Positions 50,393 through 60,453 of a stretch of 64,000 bases of DNA are shown here, piece by piece; within the stretch, counting starts at the first letter, position 1; each line of letters starts with the position of its first letter. The DNA comes from Peptostreptococcaceae bacterium oral taxon 113 str. W5053 (GTDB taxonomy: Bacteria; Bacillota; Clostridia; Tissierellales; Peptoniphilaceae), in the NCBI GenBank assembly GCA_000467935.1, contig KI259766.1, forward strand, positions 1 to 64,000. The letters run 5' to 3'. The notes under the pieces are model-generated. The model ran no database searches and was not told where the DNA came from. It saw only the letters and a program-made list of their open reading frames with translations. Made by a program: the position numbers and the translations under genes.

Positions 50393-50421
50393 ATCATAGC
50401 ACGAAACTTAAGATAGACCAA
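50393..50421 (-). promoter_or_regulatory. Promoter of the FHA / SEDS-PBP operon
   Basis: On the minus strand TTGGTC (50416-50421) and TATGAT (50393-50398) are 17 bases apart, with TG one base before the -10. The FHA start follows about 20 bases later. Confidence 0.6.
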
Positions 50422-50507
50422 TTATACCATCTTCACGAGAATAATTTGTGTTTTTTATGGGAATAAATCATTACACGGCTTCATAGGCGTTTTTTCTGTA
50501 ATGAATC

Positions 50508-50547
50508 AAAAAAAGAGTAAACGACTATCTTTGTTTACTCTTTTTTT
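50508..50547 (-). terminator. Terminator of the glycogen operon
   Basis: AAAAAAAGAGTAAAC and GTTTACTCTTTTTTT are perfectly complementary over 15 bases with a ten-base loop, followed by T on the minus strand. It directly follows the stop codon of the phosphomutase gene. Confidence 0.9.
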
Positions 50548-50548
50548 C

Positions 50549-52240
50549 TTATTTCACTAAATTCATTTTAGCTTCCGTAATTTTTTCAATCATAGTCAAT
50601 TTATCCTGACTGTTTTCATCATCTTTCCCTTTTACGCTCATATATATTTTGATTTTCGGTTCTGTTCCCGAAGGACGAATTGCATACCAGCTTCCATCAT
50701 CAAAGAAATATTTAAGCACATTGGAAGAACCGATATCTTCGAATCCATCTTTATAATCACGAACCTCTGCCAATTTCATATCTCCAATTTGAGTGATCGG
50801 GTTATTCCTGAAATCCACCATCATTCTATCAATTCTTTCTTTTCCTGAAATCCCTTCTAATACATAGGAATTAACCTTCTCCTGATAAAATCCGTATTTC
50901 TCGTATAATTCATTTAATACGTCCAACAGGCTCTTACCTTGTTGTTTATAATATGCCGCCATTTCGGAAATCATTAAAGATGAATTCACCGCATCTTTAT
51001 CCCTTACAAAATTTTGATATACATATCCAATGCTTTCTTCATAACCAAAAAGAAATTGATATTCTTTCGTTTCATCATATCGATTGGCTAAACCGCAAAT
51101 ATTTTTAAATCCTGTTAATGTTTCTTTTGTTTCAACACCAAATGACTTGGCGATTGATTTTCCTAAATCACCGGTTACAATAGATTTTACAATAACATGA
51201 TCTTTTGAAAGTTGATTTTTTTCCGCTCTGGAAGACAAAATATAATGAATCAATAATGCTCCTATCTTGTTCCCATTGAAAAATACATATTCACCATTTT
51301 CGTTTTTCACTTCCAATGCACATCGATCACAATCCGGATCGGTCGCTAATAAAATATCCGCATTTATTTTTTCCCCCAACAGTTCTGAATAATGAAATGC
51401 TTTTGGATCTTCCGGATTGGGATAGCCTACAGTCATAAAATCGGGATCAGGATTTTCCTGTTCTTTAACCACATTTATATTGGTAAATCCTTTGCGACGA
51501 AGAATTTCACGTACAGGTTTATTTCCTGTTCCGTTTAAAGGTGAATATACAATACAAGTATCATAATCAATATTTTCATGAAGAGAGAGATTTTCTACTT
51601 TAGACATATAAGATGTTAAAACTTCCTCCGGAACATATTCGATTATCCCCTTTTGAATACCTTCTTCAAAATTCATCACTGCAATTTCTCCAAAATTTTG
51701 AATATTTTCAATATGGGTTACAATGCGATCGGCTATATCGTCAAGAATTTGTGAGCCTTCTTCCCAATACGCTTTATAACCGTTATATTCTTTAGGATTA
51801 TGACTCGCTGTCATCATCACCCCGGAAATAGTTTTTAAATGACGAATCGTATAGCTTAAGATAGGAGTGGGTTGAATTTCCTTATGAATATAAACTTTAA
51901 TACCATGTTTTGCCAATACACCGGCTGTAATTTGAGCAAATTCTTTTGATTTATGACGAACATCATAAGCAATGGCCACTCCTCTTTTTTTTGCCTCTGC
52001 CCCTTCATCTTCAATCGTTCTTGCAAGAGCTTCCGTTGCAAGTCCAACGGTATATTGATTCATACGATTGGATCCCGCCGCAATAATTCCTCTTAATCCT
52101 GCCGTTCCGAATTCCAAATCTTGATGAAATCTGTCTTTAATTTCTTCCTCATTATCTTGAATAGCCAACAGCTCTTCTTTAGTCTTTTCATCGATAAAAG
52201 GACTCTCCAACCAAGACTGATACTTTTCTTTATAATTCAT
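50549..52240 (-). CDS. pgm: Phosphoglucomutase / phosphomannomutase family protein
   Basis: This 563-residue phospho-sugar mutase interconverts glucose 1-phosphate and glucose 6-phosphate. The catalytic serine lies in Thr-Ala-Ser-His-Asn-Pro near 142-147, the metal loop in Asp-Pro-Asp-Cys-Asp-Arg near 296-301, and the sugar-binding Gly-Glu-Glu-Ser loop appears as Gly-Tyr-Glu-Glu-Ser near 395. The C-terminal phosphate-binding Arg-Pro-Ser-Gly-Thr-Glu-Pro is present. GGAGGG lies before the ATG. It overlaps the pullulanase gene by eleven bases and links glycogen metabolism to glycolysis as the last gene of the operon. Confidence 0.94.
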   Translation of the reverse strand: MNYKEKYQSWLESPFIDEKTKEELLAIQDNEEEIKDRFHQDLEFGTAGLRGIIAAGSNRMNQYTVGLATEALARTIEDEGAEAKKRGVAIAYDVRHKSKEFAQITAGVLAKHGIKVYIHKEIQPTPILSYTIRHLKTISGVMMTASHNPKEYNGYKAYWEEGSQILDDIADRIVTHIENIQNFGEIAVMNFEEGIQKGIIEYVPEEVLTSYMSKVENLSLHENIDYDTCIVYSPLNGTGNKPVREILRRKGFTNINVVKEQENPDPDFMTVGYPNPEDPKAFHYSELLGEKINADILLATDPDCDRCALEVKNENGEYVFFNGNKIGALLIHYILSSRAEKNQLSKDHVIVKSIVTGDLGKSIAKSFGVETKETLTGFKNICGLANRYDETKEYQFLFGYEESIGYVYQNFVRDKDAVNSSLMISEMAAYYKQQGKSLLDVLNELYEKYGFYQEKVNSYVLEGISGKERIDRMMVDFRNNPITQIGDMKLAEVRDYKDGFEDIGSSNVLKYFFDDGSWYAIRPSGTEPKIKIYMSVKGKDDENSQDKLTMIEKITEAKMNLVK

Positions 52241-54113
52241 AAACGCCCTCCTTCTCTGTTTCCACTTCTATAATCATTGTCTCTACAGGATCTACCATAA
52301 AATCTGTTTCACATAAGATTTCGGTTTTTCTCATTTTTTCCCAAACAATGGTTTGTTTTATAATTTGCTTCTTTAAATGATTTTGCAATAATTCTTTTGA
52401 AATGTTTTTTGTATTTCTTCCAACATGATGAAAGATTATCAGATATCTGTTTAAATCCAAAACAATCGAGTATCCGATAATCGATTCATCTAATGTATGA
52501 AAAAACTTTAATGTGTTCTTAATGTCTTCCGCTTTTACAAGAGAAAAAACCTTATAAGACTTTCGTAATGCTATGAGTTCTCTAAAACTTTTCACCATAT
52601 CCGCATTTTTTACCCTTAAATTCCAATCCACAGAATTGATGGAATTTGGTAAATTATAAGTGTTGGAATAACCTTGCTTAGTTCGCATAAATTCGTTTCC
52701 TTCATGAATAAAAGGAAAACCAAATGAAGTTAATAAAATTGCAAAAGCCATAAAATACCGTTCGTTTTCGTAGGGATCCTCTTGAATCGTTTTTCTCATT
52801 TTATCCGCTAATATTAGATTGTCGTGGCTATTAACATAATTAATCGTTTCATCCGCATTCTGACAAAAACCAATATGATTCGGATCAAAGTCAATAGAAC
52901 CTGCAATTCCACTTTCAACTTTGTTTTTCAGTGAATAACAACCTTGAATATAGCCTTTACCGTCGCCGTCATTATCCCCTTTAATTGCATCTCTGAACTC
53001 ATCATTAAACATCCCGAAAGAAAGATTTTTCTGAGTGCCCTTAACAGAACGCAGCTCATATGGCAAAACCGATTCTCCTCCACCCCAAGGTTCCCCATAT
53101 AAAATACAATTCGGATTAATCTTTCTTAATTCATAAGCAAAATATTTCATACTCTCTTTGTCTGTCAAGCCAAATAAATCAAATCGAAATCCGTCAACTT
53201 GATATTCCTTCGTCCAGTACTTTAATGAATCCAAAATAAATTGACGTGTCATCTCTCTTTCTGTAGCAATTTCATTTCCGCATCCAGAACCATTACTGAC
53301 TCCCTTATCATTGAATCGATAATAATAATTCGGTACTATTCGTTGAAAATTGGAATCCTCAAATCGATATGTGTGATTATAAACCACATCCATAATCACC
53401 ATCATGCCTTCTTCGTGAATAGTTTGAATTAAAGTTTTCAATTCTCTTACTCTTTGATAAGGATCTTTAGGATTTGTGCTGTATGAACCTTCCGGTACAT
53501 TATACAATTCAGGATCATACCCCCAATTAAAAGATGAATCTACATAAAAAGTTTCTTCATTTTCATCCAAAGCTAAAAAGTCAAAGATAGGCATCATTTG
53601 GATATGAGTTACACCTAATTCTTTGAGGTGCTTTAATCCTGTAGCATACCCTTGAAAATTTGTATCCTGTTCAGCCAATCCTAAAAATTTCCCCGGAAAT
53701 TTGACACCGGAATTTTTTTGAAAAGTATAATTTTTAATGTGTAATTCATAAATGATCGGAATATCTGTTTTGGATGTCATATATTCTCTATCCCAATGTA
53801 ACGGATTTGTTTTTTTAAGATTGATTATAGCACTTCGTTTACTGTTCATTGAACTTGCAATAGAATATGGATCTGTTATTTCGTTTCCATCTATTAAAAA
53901 AGTATAAAAATAACCATCATAATTTCCATATAAAATTAACTTATGTTTTCCATCTTGATTCTTTTGCATTCTATAAATTTTCTTGTTTGTATCTTCATCG
54001 TTAGCATATACGCATACAAAAACTTCCTCTTTTGTAGGTGCCCATATGCAAAACTCGGTTTTATCCATTGAATATACAATCCCATTATGCATATGGATTA
54101 CATCCTGCTCCAT
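52230..54113 (-). CDS. pulA: Type I pullulanase (debranching enzyme)
   Basis: This 627-residue glycoside hydrolase family 13 enzyme cleaves alpha-1,6 branches. The N-terminal CBM48-like part holds Phe-Cys-Ile-Trp-Ala-Pro. The type I pullulanase signature Tyr-Asn-His-Thr-Tyr and catalytic regions Gly-Phe-Arg-Phe-Asp-Leu (nucleophile Asp), Tyr-Gly-Glu-Pro-Trp (acid/base Glu) and Asn-Ser-His-Asp-Asn (transition-state Asp) are all present. There is no signal peptide, so it is cytoplasmic and acts on glycogen. GGGAG before the ATG at 54113 decides the start; a Met at 54137 is less likely. Confidence 0.93.
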   Translation of the reverse strand: MEQDVIHMHNGIVYSMDKTEFCIWAPTKEEVFVCVYANDEDTNKKIYRMQKNQDGKHKLILYGNYDGYFYTFLIDGNEITDPYSIASSMNSKRSAIINLKKTNPLHWDREYMTSKTDIPIIYELHIKNYTFQKNSGVKFPGKFLGLAEQDTNFQGYATGLKHLKELGVTHIQMMPIFDFLALDENEETFYVDSSFNWGYDPELYNVPEGSYSTNPKDPYQRVRELKTLIQTIHEEGMMVIMDVVYNHTYRFEDSNFQRIVPNYYYRFNDKGVSNGSGCGNEIATEREMTRQFILDSLKYWTKEYQVDGFRFDLFGLTDKESMKYFAYELRKINPNCILYGEPWGGGESVLPYELRSVKGTQKNLSFGMFNDEFRDAIKGDNDGDGKGYIQGCYSLKNKVESGIAGSIDFDPNHIGFCQNADETINYVNSHDNLILADKMRKTIQEDPYENERYFMAFAILLTSFGFPFIHEGNEFMRTKQGYSNTYNLPNSINSVDWNLRVKNADMVKSFRELIALRKSYKVFSLVKAEDIKNTLKFFHTLDESIIGYSIVLDLNRYLIIFHHVGRNTKNISKELLQNHLKKQIIKQTIVWEKMRKTEILCETDFMVDPVETMIIEVETEKEGVYEL

Positions 54114-54172
54114 ATCATTGTCTCCCTTCATATTCATAAAAAATCATTTTGTTCAAATTGATTATGAATAAA

Positions 54173-55603
54173 CTATTTGATTAATGTTTTATAAAGTTTA
54201 ATATACTCTTTTGATGATGTTTCCCAGCTGTTTTTACTATTCATTGCATTTTTTATCAATTGCCTTTTATCCGCTTCAATACCAAGAAAATACAAAGCAC
54301 GACGAATTGTATAAAGCATATCATGTGCATTAATATTTGCAAAACTGAAACCGTTCCCACTCTTTTCAAACTCATTGTAAGACTTAACCGTATCTTTCAA
54401 ACCGCCGGTTTCTCGAACAATAGGAAGTGAACCATATCTTAATGCAATTAATTGCGATATTCCACAGGGTTCCATCAATGACGGCATTAAAAACAAGTCA
54501 CTTGCCGCATACACTTGATGTGATTCCTCTTCATTATAATAAATTCTGGAAGCAACTTTATCCGGATATCTCCAAGCAAAATAGCGGAAACTTTCCTCAT
54601 ATGAATTATCTCCCGTCCCTAAAATCACAAATTGAATATCTTCTTGAATCAATTCATCAAAAATATGACGCACTAAATCTAAACCCTTGTTTTTGACCAT
54701 GCGAGTGATCATAGCAATCATAAGAACATCTTTTTCGGGCAAACCATATTTCTTTTGAATCTCTTTTTTTATTAATTTCTTCCCATCCTCCCAATTCGTC
54801 AAAGAATAATGATAGGGTAAATACTCGTCTGTCTCCGGATTCCAAACTTGATAATCGATACCATTAATAATTCCCATCATTTTATAATAATGACGATTAA
54901 CGATTCCTTCTAAAGTTTCTCCAAAATAAGGATAACGAATCTCTTGGGCATAAGTTTTAGATACTGTGGTAAATGCATCTGAAAAAACAATACCGCCTTT
55001 CATCATATTGATTGTGTCATAATATTTTAAAGATTCTTCGTTATAATACATTCCGTCTAATCCGGCTACATCAAACAACATTTGACTTGGAAAAATTCCT
55101 TGATATTTCAAATTATGAATTGTAAAAACAGATTTTATCCTTTCGTAAAATTTATCTCCTCGTTTAAAATCTTGGAGGTACACATTGACCATTGCAGTAT
55201 GCCAATCATTGGTATGAATAATATCTACTTTAAAATCAATGATTTTTGGTAATAATGCAACAGCTTTGGCAAAAAAGGTAAATCTTTCTCCATCATCAGG
55301 ATATCCATATAAACCATCCCTTTTAAAATATTGCTCATTATCTAAAAAATAAAAAATAACACCTTCATATTCCAAACAGTATACCCCTACATATTGCCTC
55401 CGCCAAGTTAAATCAGTATAATATTCTCCTATTTTCTTCATTTTTTCACGAAAATGAGAAGGAATTTTGCTATACAAGGGTAAGACTACACGAATATCTA
55501 TCCCCTGTTTTTTCATTTCAATAGGTAAAGTACCAGCCACATCGGCCAATCCTCCTGTCTTAATAAAAGGAACTGCCTCGCTGGATGCATATAATATTTT
55601 CAT
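54173..55603 (-). CDS. glgA: Glycogen synthase (ADP-glucose)
   Basis: GlgA adds glucose from ADP-glucose to the growing alpha-1,4 chain. The 476-residue GT5 enzyme starts with Leu-Tyr-Ala-Ser-Ser-Glu-Ala-Val-Pro and the substrate-binding Lys-Thr-Gly-Gly-Leu-Ala-Asp-Val near 15-22. The C-terminal nucleotide-binding half has Pro-Ser-Leu-Met-Glu-Pro-Cys-Gly near 372-379. It lies six bases after glgD. Confidence 0.96.
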   Translation of the reverse strand: MKILYASSEAVPFIKTGGLADVAGTLPIEMKKQGIDIRVVLPLYSKIPSHFREKMKKIGEYYTDLTWRRQYVGVYCLEYEGVIFYFLDNEQYFKRDGLYGYPDDGERFTFFAKAVALLPKIIDFKVDIIHTNDWHTAMVNVYLQDFKRGDKFYERIKSVFTIHNLKYQGIFPSQMLFDVAGLDGMYYNEESLKYYDTINMMKGGIVFSDAFTTVSKTYAQEIRYPYFGETLEGIVNRHYYKMMGIINGIDYQVWNPETDEYLPYHYSLTNWEDGKKLIKKEIQKKYGLPEKDVLMIAMITRMVKNKGLDLVRHIFDELIQEDIQFVILGTGDNSYEESFRYFAWRYPDKVASRIYYNEEESHQVYAASDLFLMPSLMEPCGISQLIALRYGSLPIVRETGGLKDTVKSYNEFEKSGNGFSFANINAHDMLYTIRRALYFLGIEADKRQLIKNAMNSKNSWETSSKEYIKLYKTLIK

Positions 55604-55608
55604 GTCTT

Positions 55609-56733
55609 TTATTTTCCTTTTGTTATCACTTCTGATTTTTCAATTATTAGCGGATTGGAATTACTTCCTATTAACGATACTCCCTCTTTAACTATCCCAT
55701 ATTTATCAATAATGACATTAATTAAAACCGCATTATCTTCTACAAAAGTGTCTTGCATTAAAATTGAGTTTTTAATGATAGTATTTTTACCAATATTTAC
55801 GCCTCTAAATATAATCGAATTTTCAACTTGACCCTCAATATAACATCCATTAGCTATTAGAGAATTGGCAACTTTTGACGTGTTTGTGTATTGTGTAGAT
55901 GGCTCGTCTTTCGATTTTGTAAAAATCATTCCTTCTTGATAAAAAATTTCTTGATAAACATTCTGATTTAACAGATTCATATTTGCATCATAATAAGACT
56001 TGGTATTTTTTATAATTTCAACATGCCCTGAGAATTCATAACTCCCAAAATTAAAATCGCCGAAAGCCGAGGCTAACACTTGTCTCATAGAAACATATAA
56101 ACCCCTTTCTACAGCTCTTTTAATTAAATTGATATAAACTGATTTTTTCATAAAACACATGCCAAGAGACAAGTTTAAGATATTTTCCGTCCCCAGATTA
56201 ATTCCTAAACTTAATACCTTTCCATTTTTATCAATTTCCAATTTATCATAACGCAAATATTTCCCATCATGATCTTCTTGTCTTTTATAAATCAGCATCC
56301 CATCCATTCCGGAAGAAATGAATTTTTCGTAAGCTTCCGATAAATCAACTTTAGCGATCGTTAAGGGATTGATTAATAAAATATTATCTTGAAATGCATT
56401 CTCAAAAAACGGAAGGGAGCCATACATATTTACAATCTCGGAAGAGTTTCCAAAATTATCATCATAAGTAGGCGGAAAAATAGATAATCCATTAACTCTT
56501 CGATTTAACTCCCAAGGTTTGCCATTGCCAATATGCTCTATAGTAGAACGCATTATTTTCCCTGCATATAAACAAACTTTATTGATATCATGATTTACCA
56601 ATTGAGATAATGTAAAATCAATTAATCGATATCTACCTCCAAAAGGAAGCATATAGACAGGCCGTTTTACACAAAGATGTTGCAACGTATCTTCAGGATT
56701 TCCACTGGTAATGACCCCAATACATTTTTCCAT
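55609..56733 (-). CDS. glgD: Glucose-1-phosphate adenylyltransferase subunit GlgD
   Basis: This 374-residue protein is the GlgD subunit paired with GlgC. The N-terminal nucleotidyltransferase fold is kept (Leu-Pro-Phe-Gly-Gly-Arg-Tyr-Arg-Leu-Ile-Asp-Phe), but the catalytic pyrophosphorylase loop Gly-Gly-x-Gly-x-Arg-Leu is replaced by Ser-Gly-Asn-Pro-Glu-Asp, as in the regulatory subunits known from Bacillus. Left-handed beta-helix repeats end the protein. The frame is open to 56826, but GGAGGG before the ATG at 56733 decides the start. It follows glgC. Confidence 0.94.
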   Translation of the reverse strand: MEKCIGVITSGNPEDTLQHLCVKRPVYMLPFGGRYRLIDFTLSQLVNHDINKVCLYAGKIMRSTIEHIGNGKPWELNRRVNGLSIFPPTYDDNFGNSSEIVNMYGSLPFFENAFQDNILLINPLTIAKVDLSEAYEKFISSGMDGMLIYKRQEDHDGKYLRYDKLEIDKNGKVLSLGINLGTENILNLSLGMCFMKKSVYINLIKRAVERGLYVSMRQVLASAFGDFNFGSYEFSGHVEIIKNTKSYYDANMNLLNQNVYQEIFYQEGMIFTKSKDEPSTQYTNTSKVANSLIANGCYIEGQVENSIIFRGVNIGKNTIIKNSILMQDTFVEDNAVLINVIIDKYGIVKEGVSLIGSNSNPLIIEKSEVITKGK

Positions 56734-56746
56734 AAAACTCTCCCTC

Positions 56747-57886
56747 CTATTCTTCAATAATCTCATTTTCAGCAACCAGATAAACTTTATCGCTATCTGC
56801 TCGCCCAATGCTTTTCTCTGCTTCAATTGTAATATTTTCTACCACAATACAACGATTTAATTTTGCCTCCTTCCCAACAATACAATTAGACATAATAATA
56901 CTATCTATAACTTCCGCCCCTTTTTCTACTTTTACATTAGAAAATAAAACTGAATTTCTTACGGTTCCCGCTATATCACAACCTTCATTAATCAAAGAAT
57001 TTTCTACTACAGAATTATTGTGAATATACTGAGGAGGTAAATTTCTGGATTGCGTAAATATCTTCCAGTTTCTATCTCTTAATTTTAATCCGTTATTCTT
57101 ATCCAATAAATCCATATTTGACTGCCAATAACTCCTTACCGTTCCAACATCTTTCCAATATCCATCAAAAACGTAAGCATACATTGGAATGTCCCTGCTT
57201 AACATTTTAGGCAATACATTTTTACCAAAATCATGTTCACTTTCCTCTTCTAAATTATCTTCAACCAAACCTTTTCTCAGTACCTTCCAGTCAAACACGT
57301 AAATTCCCATAGAAGCCGTATTGCTTTTTGGTTGTTTTGGCTTCTCTTCAAACTGTACAATTTTCATATTTTCATCCGTATTGACAATACCAAATCGACT
57401 GGCATCTTCAATAGGTACTTTAATTACAGCGATTGTTGCCTGCGATTGTTTTTCTTTGTGATACTTTAACAATAAATCATAATCCATTTTGTAAATATGA
57501 TCTCCGGATAATATAAGTACATACTCACATCCTAATTGATCGATAAAGTCTATATTCTCATAGATTGCATTTGCCGTTCCCGTATACCACCGACCTCCAT
57601 CTTCTGACATAAATGGAGAAAGAAGTCTAAGTCCCCCTATATTTCTATCATAGTCCCAAGCAGATCCAATTCCAATATGTTCATTTAACTTAAATGGTTT
57701 ATATTGGGTTAAAATACCGATATCTCGAATTCCAGAATTCGTTGAATTTGACAAAGCAAAATCAATAATACGATATTTTCCTCCATAGGGTACGGCAGGC
57801 TTCGCCATTTTAGAGGTCATATTCTTAAGTCTTGACCCCTGTCCTCCTGCTAACAACATTGCGACCACCTTATTTCTTACCGGCAT
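56747..57886 (-). CDS. glgC: Glucose-1-phosphate adenylyltransferase
   Basis: GlgC makes ADP-glucose from glucose 1-phosphate and ATP, the committed step of glycogen synthesis. The 379-residue protein has the catalytic loop Leu-Ala-Gly-Gly-Gln-Gly-Ser-Arg-Leu near 13-21, Lys-Pro-Ala-Val-Pro-Tyr-Gly-Gly after it, and Ser-Gly-Asp-His-Ile-Tyr near 132-137. The C-terminal half is a hexapeptide beta-helix. AGGAGGG lies before the ATG, and the start overlaps glgB by 17 bases. It is the catalytic partner of GlgD. Confidence 0.96.
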   Translation of the reverse strand: MPVRNKVVAMLLAGGQGSRLKNMTSKMAKPAVPYGGKYRIIDFALSNSTNSGIRDIGILTQYKPFKLNEHIGIGSAWDYDRNIGGLRLLSPFMSEDGGRWYTGTANAIYENIDFIDQLGCEYVLILSGDHIYKMDYDLLLKYHKEKQSQATIAVIKVPIEDASRFGIVNTDENMKIVQFEEKPKQPKSNTASMGIYVFDWKVLRKGLVEDNLEEESEHDFGKNVLPKMLSRDIPMYAYVFDGYWKDVGTVRSYWQSNMDLLDKNNGLKLRDRNWKIFTQSRNLPPQYIHNNSVVENSLINEGCDIAGTVRNSVLFSNVKVEKGAEVIDSIIMSNCIVGKEAKLNRCIVVENITIEAEKSIGRADSDKVYLVAENEIIEE

Positions 57887-59804
57887 TTCCTTCCCTCCTG
57901 TTGTTTTTTTCTTCTTGATATTCCAGCCATAAGCTACTTAAAGCCGGAATATCTACGGTCAACCTGTATTCTCTTCCATGAATGGGTTCTTTGGAAGTAT
58001 AATAGGGTTTATTTCTCTCAATCCAACCACAGTATTTTTTATGTGCGGTATTTAAAACTACCTTATAACGCCCCTCTTGAGTTACTCCTATAGGATATAT
58101 TTTACGCTCTACCGGTGTAAAATTAAAAATACATACTAAACGATTTCCTTTTTTGTTAATTCGTTCAAATGCGATAATGCTTTCTTGATAATTCTCATGT
58201 TCAATCCACTCAAATCCACTATAATTAGTATCTATTTCATAAAGACATGAATTTTTCCGATATAAACGATTTAATTCTTGAACAAAAGATTGAACCCCGC
58301 GATGCATTGGATAATCTAACAATAACCAGTCTAATCCTGTCCATTCATTCCATTCTATAAATTGTCCGAATTCATCACCCATAAAAAGCAATTTTTTGCC
58401 CGGATGCGCAAACATATAGGCGTATAATAATTTTAATGAAGCAAACTTATCTTCATAACTTCCCGGAATTTTATTGATTAGACTCAATTTTCCATGTACA
58501 ACTTCATCATGACTGAAAGGCAAAATGTAATTTTCAGAAAAACAATAGGTCATTGTAAAAGTCAAAGCATTCTGATGATCTTTTCGATAAATCGGATCTA
58601 ATTTTATATATTCCAAAATATCATTCATCCAACCCATATTCCATTTAAAATTAAATCCTAATCCTCCATCTCGTGTCGGAGCTGTTACCAAAGGCCAAGC
58701 CGTAGATTCTTCGGCAATCATCAAGATATCCGGATACTCTCTAAAAATAACTTCATTTAGTTTCCTTAAAAAAGAAATAGCCTCTAAACTTTCCGTTCCC
58801 CCATAAGCGTTTTTTAAGTCTTTACCTGTAAAATTTAGATACAACATGTAAGCTACTGCATCTACCCTGAAACCGTCAATATGATAATATTCTTTCCAAT
58901 ACAAGGCACCAGAAATCAAAAAACTTTGTACTTCCGGTTTTGAAAAATCAAAATTTCGGGTCCCCCATTGATTGTTATCCGCTCTATATTCATCTTGCCA
59001 TTCATAACAATTGCTTCCGTCAAATCTGGCTAATCCATGATCATCGCTACAGAAATGCACCGGAACCCAGTCTAAGATTACTCCAATATTTTTTTTGTGA
59101 AATTCATTTACTAAAACCATAAAGTCTTCCGGTGTTCCGAAGCGTGAAGTTGGAGCAAAATATCCGGTAGACTGATATCCCCAAGATCCATCGTATGGGT
59201 ACTCTGTAATAGGCATGAATTCAACATGGGTATATCCCATAGAATAAACATAAGGTACTAGTTCTCCTGCCAATTCTCTGTATGAATACAATTGATTATC
59301 TTCTTTCCTTTTCCATGAGCTTAAATTGACTTCATAAATACTCATAGGACTATTATAAACATCCTTTTTATTCTTTGCTTTCAACCACTTCTGATCATCC
59401 CATTGAAAATCTTTTAATGGATAATATTTTGATGCCGATTTAGGACGTTCTTCCGCATGAAATGCATAAGGGTCCGCTTTATAACGAATTTCATTGTTCG
59501 GTCCAACAATTCGATATTTATAAGCATCAAAAACTTCCACGTTGTAGACTACAATTTGCCAAATACCTGTCCCTTCAATTCGCCTTAAAGGCAAATCATA
59601 TTCATTCCATTGATTAAAATCGCCAATTAAATTCACATATTTTGCATTCGGTGCCCAAACCGCAAAACGAACTGCATTGCTATCTGATTCTACCGGATGA
59701 GCTCCCAAAAATCGATAAGAACGATAATTTGTCCCTTCATGAAACAAATAAGCATCTTCGCTTCCTGAATTCGGATAATAAAAATCATGTTTGTAGACTT
59801 TCAT
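57870..59804 (-). CDS. glgB: 1,4-alpha-glucan branching enzyme
   Basis: GlgB transfers alpha-1,4 chains to make alpha-1,6 branches. The 644-residue GH13 enzyme has an N-terminal CBM48 (Phe-Ala-Val-Trp-Ala-Pro-Asn-Ala near 47-54), the Glu-Val-Asn-Leu-Ser-Ser-Trp motif near 155-161, and the catalytic set Gly-Phe-Arg-Val-Asp-Ala-Val, Ala-Glu-Glu-Ser-Thr and Ser-His-Asp-Glu-Val. GGGAG lies before the ATG. It is the first gene of the glycogen operon. Confidence 0.96.
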   Translation of the reverse strand: MKVYKHDFYYPNSGSEDAYLFHEGTNYRSYRFLGAHPVESDSNAVRFAVWAPNAKYVNLIGDFNQWNEYDLPLRRIEGTGIWQIVVYNVEVFDAYKYRIVGPNNEIRYKADPYAFHAEERPKSASKYYPLKDFQWDDQKWLKAKNKKDVYNSPMSIYEVNLSSWKRKEDNQLYSYRELAGELVPYVYSMGYTHVEFMPITEYPYDGSWGYQSTGYFAPTSRFGTPEDFMVLVNEFHKKNIGVILDWVPVHFCSDDHGLARFDGSNCYEWQDEYRADNNQWGTRNFDFSKPEVQSFLISGALYWKEYYHIDGFRVDAVAYMLYLNFTGKDLKNAYGGTESLEAISFLRKLNEVIFREYPDILMIAEESTAWPLVTAPTRDGGLGFNFKWNMGWMNDILEYIKLDPIYRKDHQNALTFTMTYCFSENYILPFSHDEVVHGKLSLINKIPGSYEDKFASLKLLYAYMFAHPGKKLLFMGDEFGQFIEWNEWTGLDWLLLDYPMHRGVQSFVQELNRLYRKNSCLYEIDTNYSGFEWIEHENYQESIIAFERINKKGNRLVCIFNFTPVERKIYPIGVTQEGRYKVVLNTAHKKYCGWIERNKPYYTSKEPIHGREYRLTVDIPALSSLWLEYQEEKNNRREGNAGKK

Positions 59805-60453
59805 TTTTTCTTCTCCCTTAAATTCTCTTAAAGAACCTTTCTATGTATTTCTTTACCCAATTTTACCATATAAAAAAGGAAAATTCTCAAATTTAAAATT
59901 TCTTTAAAAATTTTCCTTTTAAATCTTATTCTTTCACAGTAACATCTTTTAACAAATACCCGATTTTCCTCTATGATATGGAATCAAAATTTTAACCATT
60001 TCCTCCATTATAATAAATAATGCAATAAGATTACTAATGATTTGAGATACCCCACTAAACATGTCTCTAGTATGACAAATAAACCCAGTTATCGAAATAT
60101 TAAAAATCATTGGAATTTTATATCTGCTTCAGGTCTTAAAACTCAAACCATAATCATACGCTTAAGAGTTTTTAAAAAGAAAGTTAATTCAAAAACAATG
60201 GAGTAGTATCATTTAAATGCAGTCGTTAAAATCACCATGTAGATGATATCATGTTATTAAAAAGGTGGAAGCGTATATCTCGTAATAATAAACCATCCCT
60301 TCTGTTTTGTGGTTGTCCTGTTCAATTCGGTTACAGCAAAATTCAGATTGACACCCGATTTGTTTTTTCTCTAATTTTGAATAAAAATCGACTAAGGTGT
60401 TGTTGTCGGTCGCTTAAATCTTTAGCAAATATTTTATACATCAGTTATTTTTT
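59805..60453. other. Long intergenic region upstream of the glycogen operon
   Basis: No complete gene is seen. On the minus strand an extended -10 (TGGTAAAAT) lies about 55 bases before glgB. Further upstream is a hydrophobic frame of about 57 codons (stop at 59949, to about 60120), possibly a broken membrane-protein gene. The remaining bases up to the hcp stop show short coding-like fragments in changing frames, without a recognisable product. Confidence 0.4.
59874..59920 (-). terminator. Hairpin terminator upstream of glgB
   Basis: AAAAGGAAAATT at 59874-59885 and AATTTTCCTTTT at 59909-59920 are perfectly complementary over 12 bases, with a T-rich run to 59872 on the minus strand. It separates upstream transcripts from the glycogen operon. 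Confidence 0.65.
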
